From the NCBI RefSeq assembly GCF_014652215.1, contig NZ_BMYJ01000004.1, positions 124,001 to 188,000 on the forward strand: 64,000 bases of DNA, in the 5' to 3' direction. This DNA comes from Neogemmobacter tilapiae (GTDB lineage: Bacteria; Pseudomonadota; Alphaproteobacteria; Rhodobacterales; Rhodobacteraceae). The translations under genes were made by a program, and so were the position numbers. Below, in pieces: positions 63,833-64,000 of this stretch; position 1 is the first letter of the stretch; every line of letters begins with the position of its first letter. The notes under the pieces were generated by a model, which worked only from the letters and a program-made list of their open reading frames with translations, ran no database searches and was not told the DNA's origin.

Positions 63833-64000
63833 ATGCCGCATCTTGCCCCCCGCCTTTGGGTAACCGCCCCCGTCGAAGCCTATGTTCAGCGTCTGGCCCA
63901 AGGGCCGCTGACAGCGGAGCGGGTGGAGGCGCTGATCCGCGCGAACAGCGACATCCACGACCACGCCTGTTTCAACCTGAACCCGGCGACGAATGTGATG
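63833..64000 (+). CDS. N-terminal part of a protein, possibly a PLP-dependent SHMT-like enzyme
   Basis: Only the first 56 codons lie in the window. An ATG preceded by AAAGGA opens a frame with an N-terminal helix and the motif HDHACFNLNPATNVM near the right edge. This motif recalls a group of serine hydroxymethyltransferase-like PLP proteins, but the recollection is weak and the PLP lysine is not in view. It is divergent from the LysR gene, its likely regulator. Confidence 0.6.
   Translation, partial: MPHLAPRLWVTAPVEAYVQRLAQGPLTAERVEALIRANSDIHDHACFNLNPATNVM

Overview
The window looks like chromosomal DNA of a GC-rich alphaproteobacterium, most likely a member of the Rhodobacteraceae (Rhodobacter/Gemmobacter/Paracoccus relatives). 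The evidence is the gene content and order: gpmI-envC-ctpA-rppH, accD-folC, nfuA-tsaB-rimI, two DUF2125 proteins, the Alph_Pro_TM/TauE pair, a FYDLN-type acidic protein and a C-P lyase locus with a DUF1045 gene. There is no rRNA and no recognisable transposase, prophage or CRISPR array. This is inference from families; no marker gene was compared. Gene density is high, with many 1-4 bp ATGA/TGATG overlaps.

Layout. 1-10.4 kb: the end of an enoyl-CoA hydratase gene, phosphoglycerate mutase, the envelope genes envC and ctpA, rppH, an RTX calcium-binding protein, accD-folC on the minus strand, a UPF0303 protein and a cytochrome b/molybdopterin oxidoreductase pair. 10.6-23.5 kb: a DEAD-box helicase with a long basic tail, two tandem DUF2125 proteins, pmbA, a CysQ-like phosphatase, a membrane acyltransferase with a tiny antisense membrane-peptide gene at its 3' end, a compositionally different COG3904-like protein, and nfuA-tsaB-rimI. 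23.7-28.5 kb: a BMP-type nucleoside ABC importer. 28.7-34.8 kb: a TIM-barrel isomerase, a metallophosphoesterase and ugpBAEC (glycerol-3-phosphate import). 34.9-39.5 kb: phosphonate import phnCDEE plus a hexapeptide transferase. 39.6-41.9 kb: a three-gene lipid operon (acyltransferase, CDP-diglyceride synthase, CDP-alcohol transferase). 41.9-50 kb: a VapC/Phd toxin-antitoxin pair, adenine deaminase, a DMT exporter, purEK and small membrane proteins. 50.1-58.3 kb: the C-P lyase locus (phnM, DUF1045, phnN, L, K, J, I, H, G and the regulator phnF). 58.5-64 kb: tRNA-Ala(GGC), a FYDLN protein, a metallopeptidase, a GntR regulator, deoD, an aldo/keto reductase, a LysR regulator and the start of a further gene.

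The central theme is phosphorus scavenging. The ugp, phnCDE and phnG-N units are all recognised Pho-regulon types, and candidate Pho boxes of similar form lie upstream of phnC and phnG, with weaker versions upstream of ugpB and between phnM and the DUF1045 gene. No phnP is present; the 2H-phosphoesterase-type DUF1045 protein sits where PhnP activity would be needed. No ugpQ is present either, but a cytoplasmic metallophosphoesterase lies just upstream of ugpB. C-P lyase releases adenine from ATP, and adenine deaminase, purine nucleoside phosphorylase and a nucleoside importer are all nearby.

The most unusual local features are the 25-codon antisense gene with its own ribosome binding site and terminator inside the acyltransferase gene; a DUF559 gene plus a 38-bp inverted repeat inserted between phnI and phnJ while keeping translational coupling; a similar inverted repeat inside the nucleoside importer operon; and a CDP-alcohol transferase whose active-site motif departs from the canonical one.
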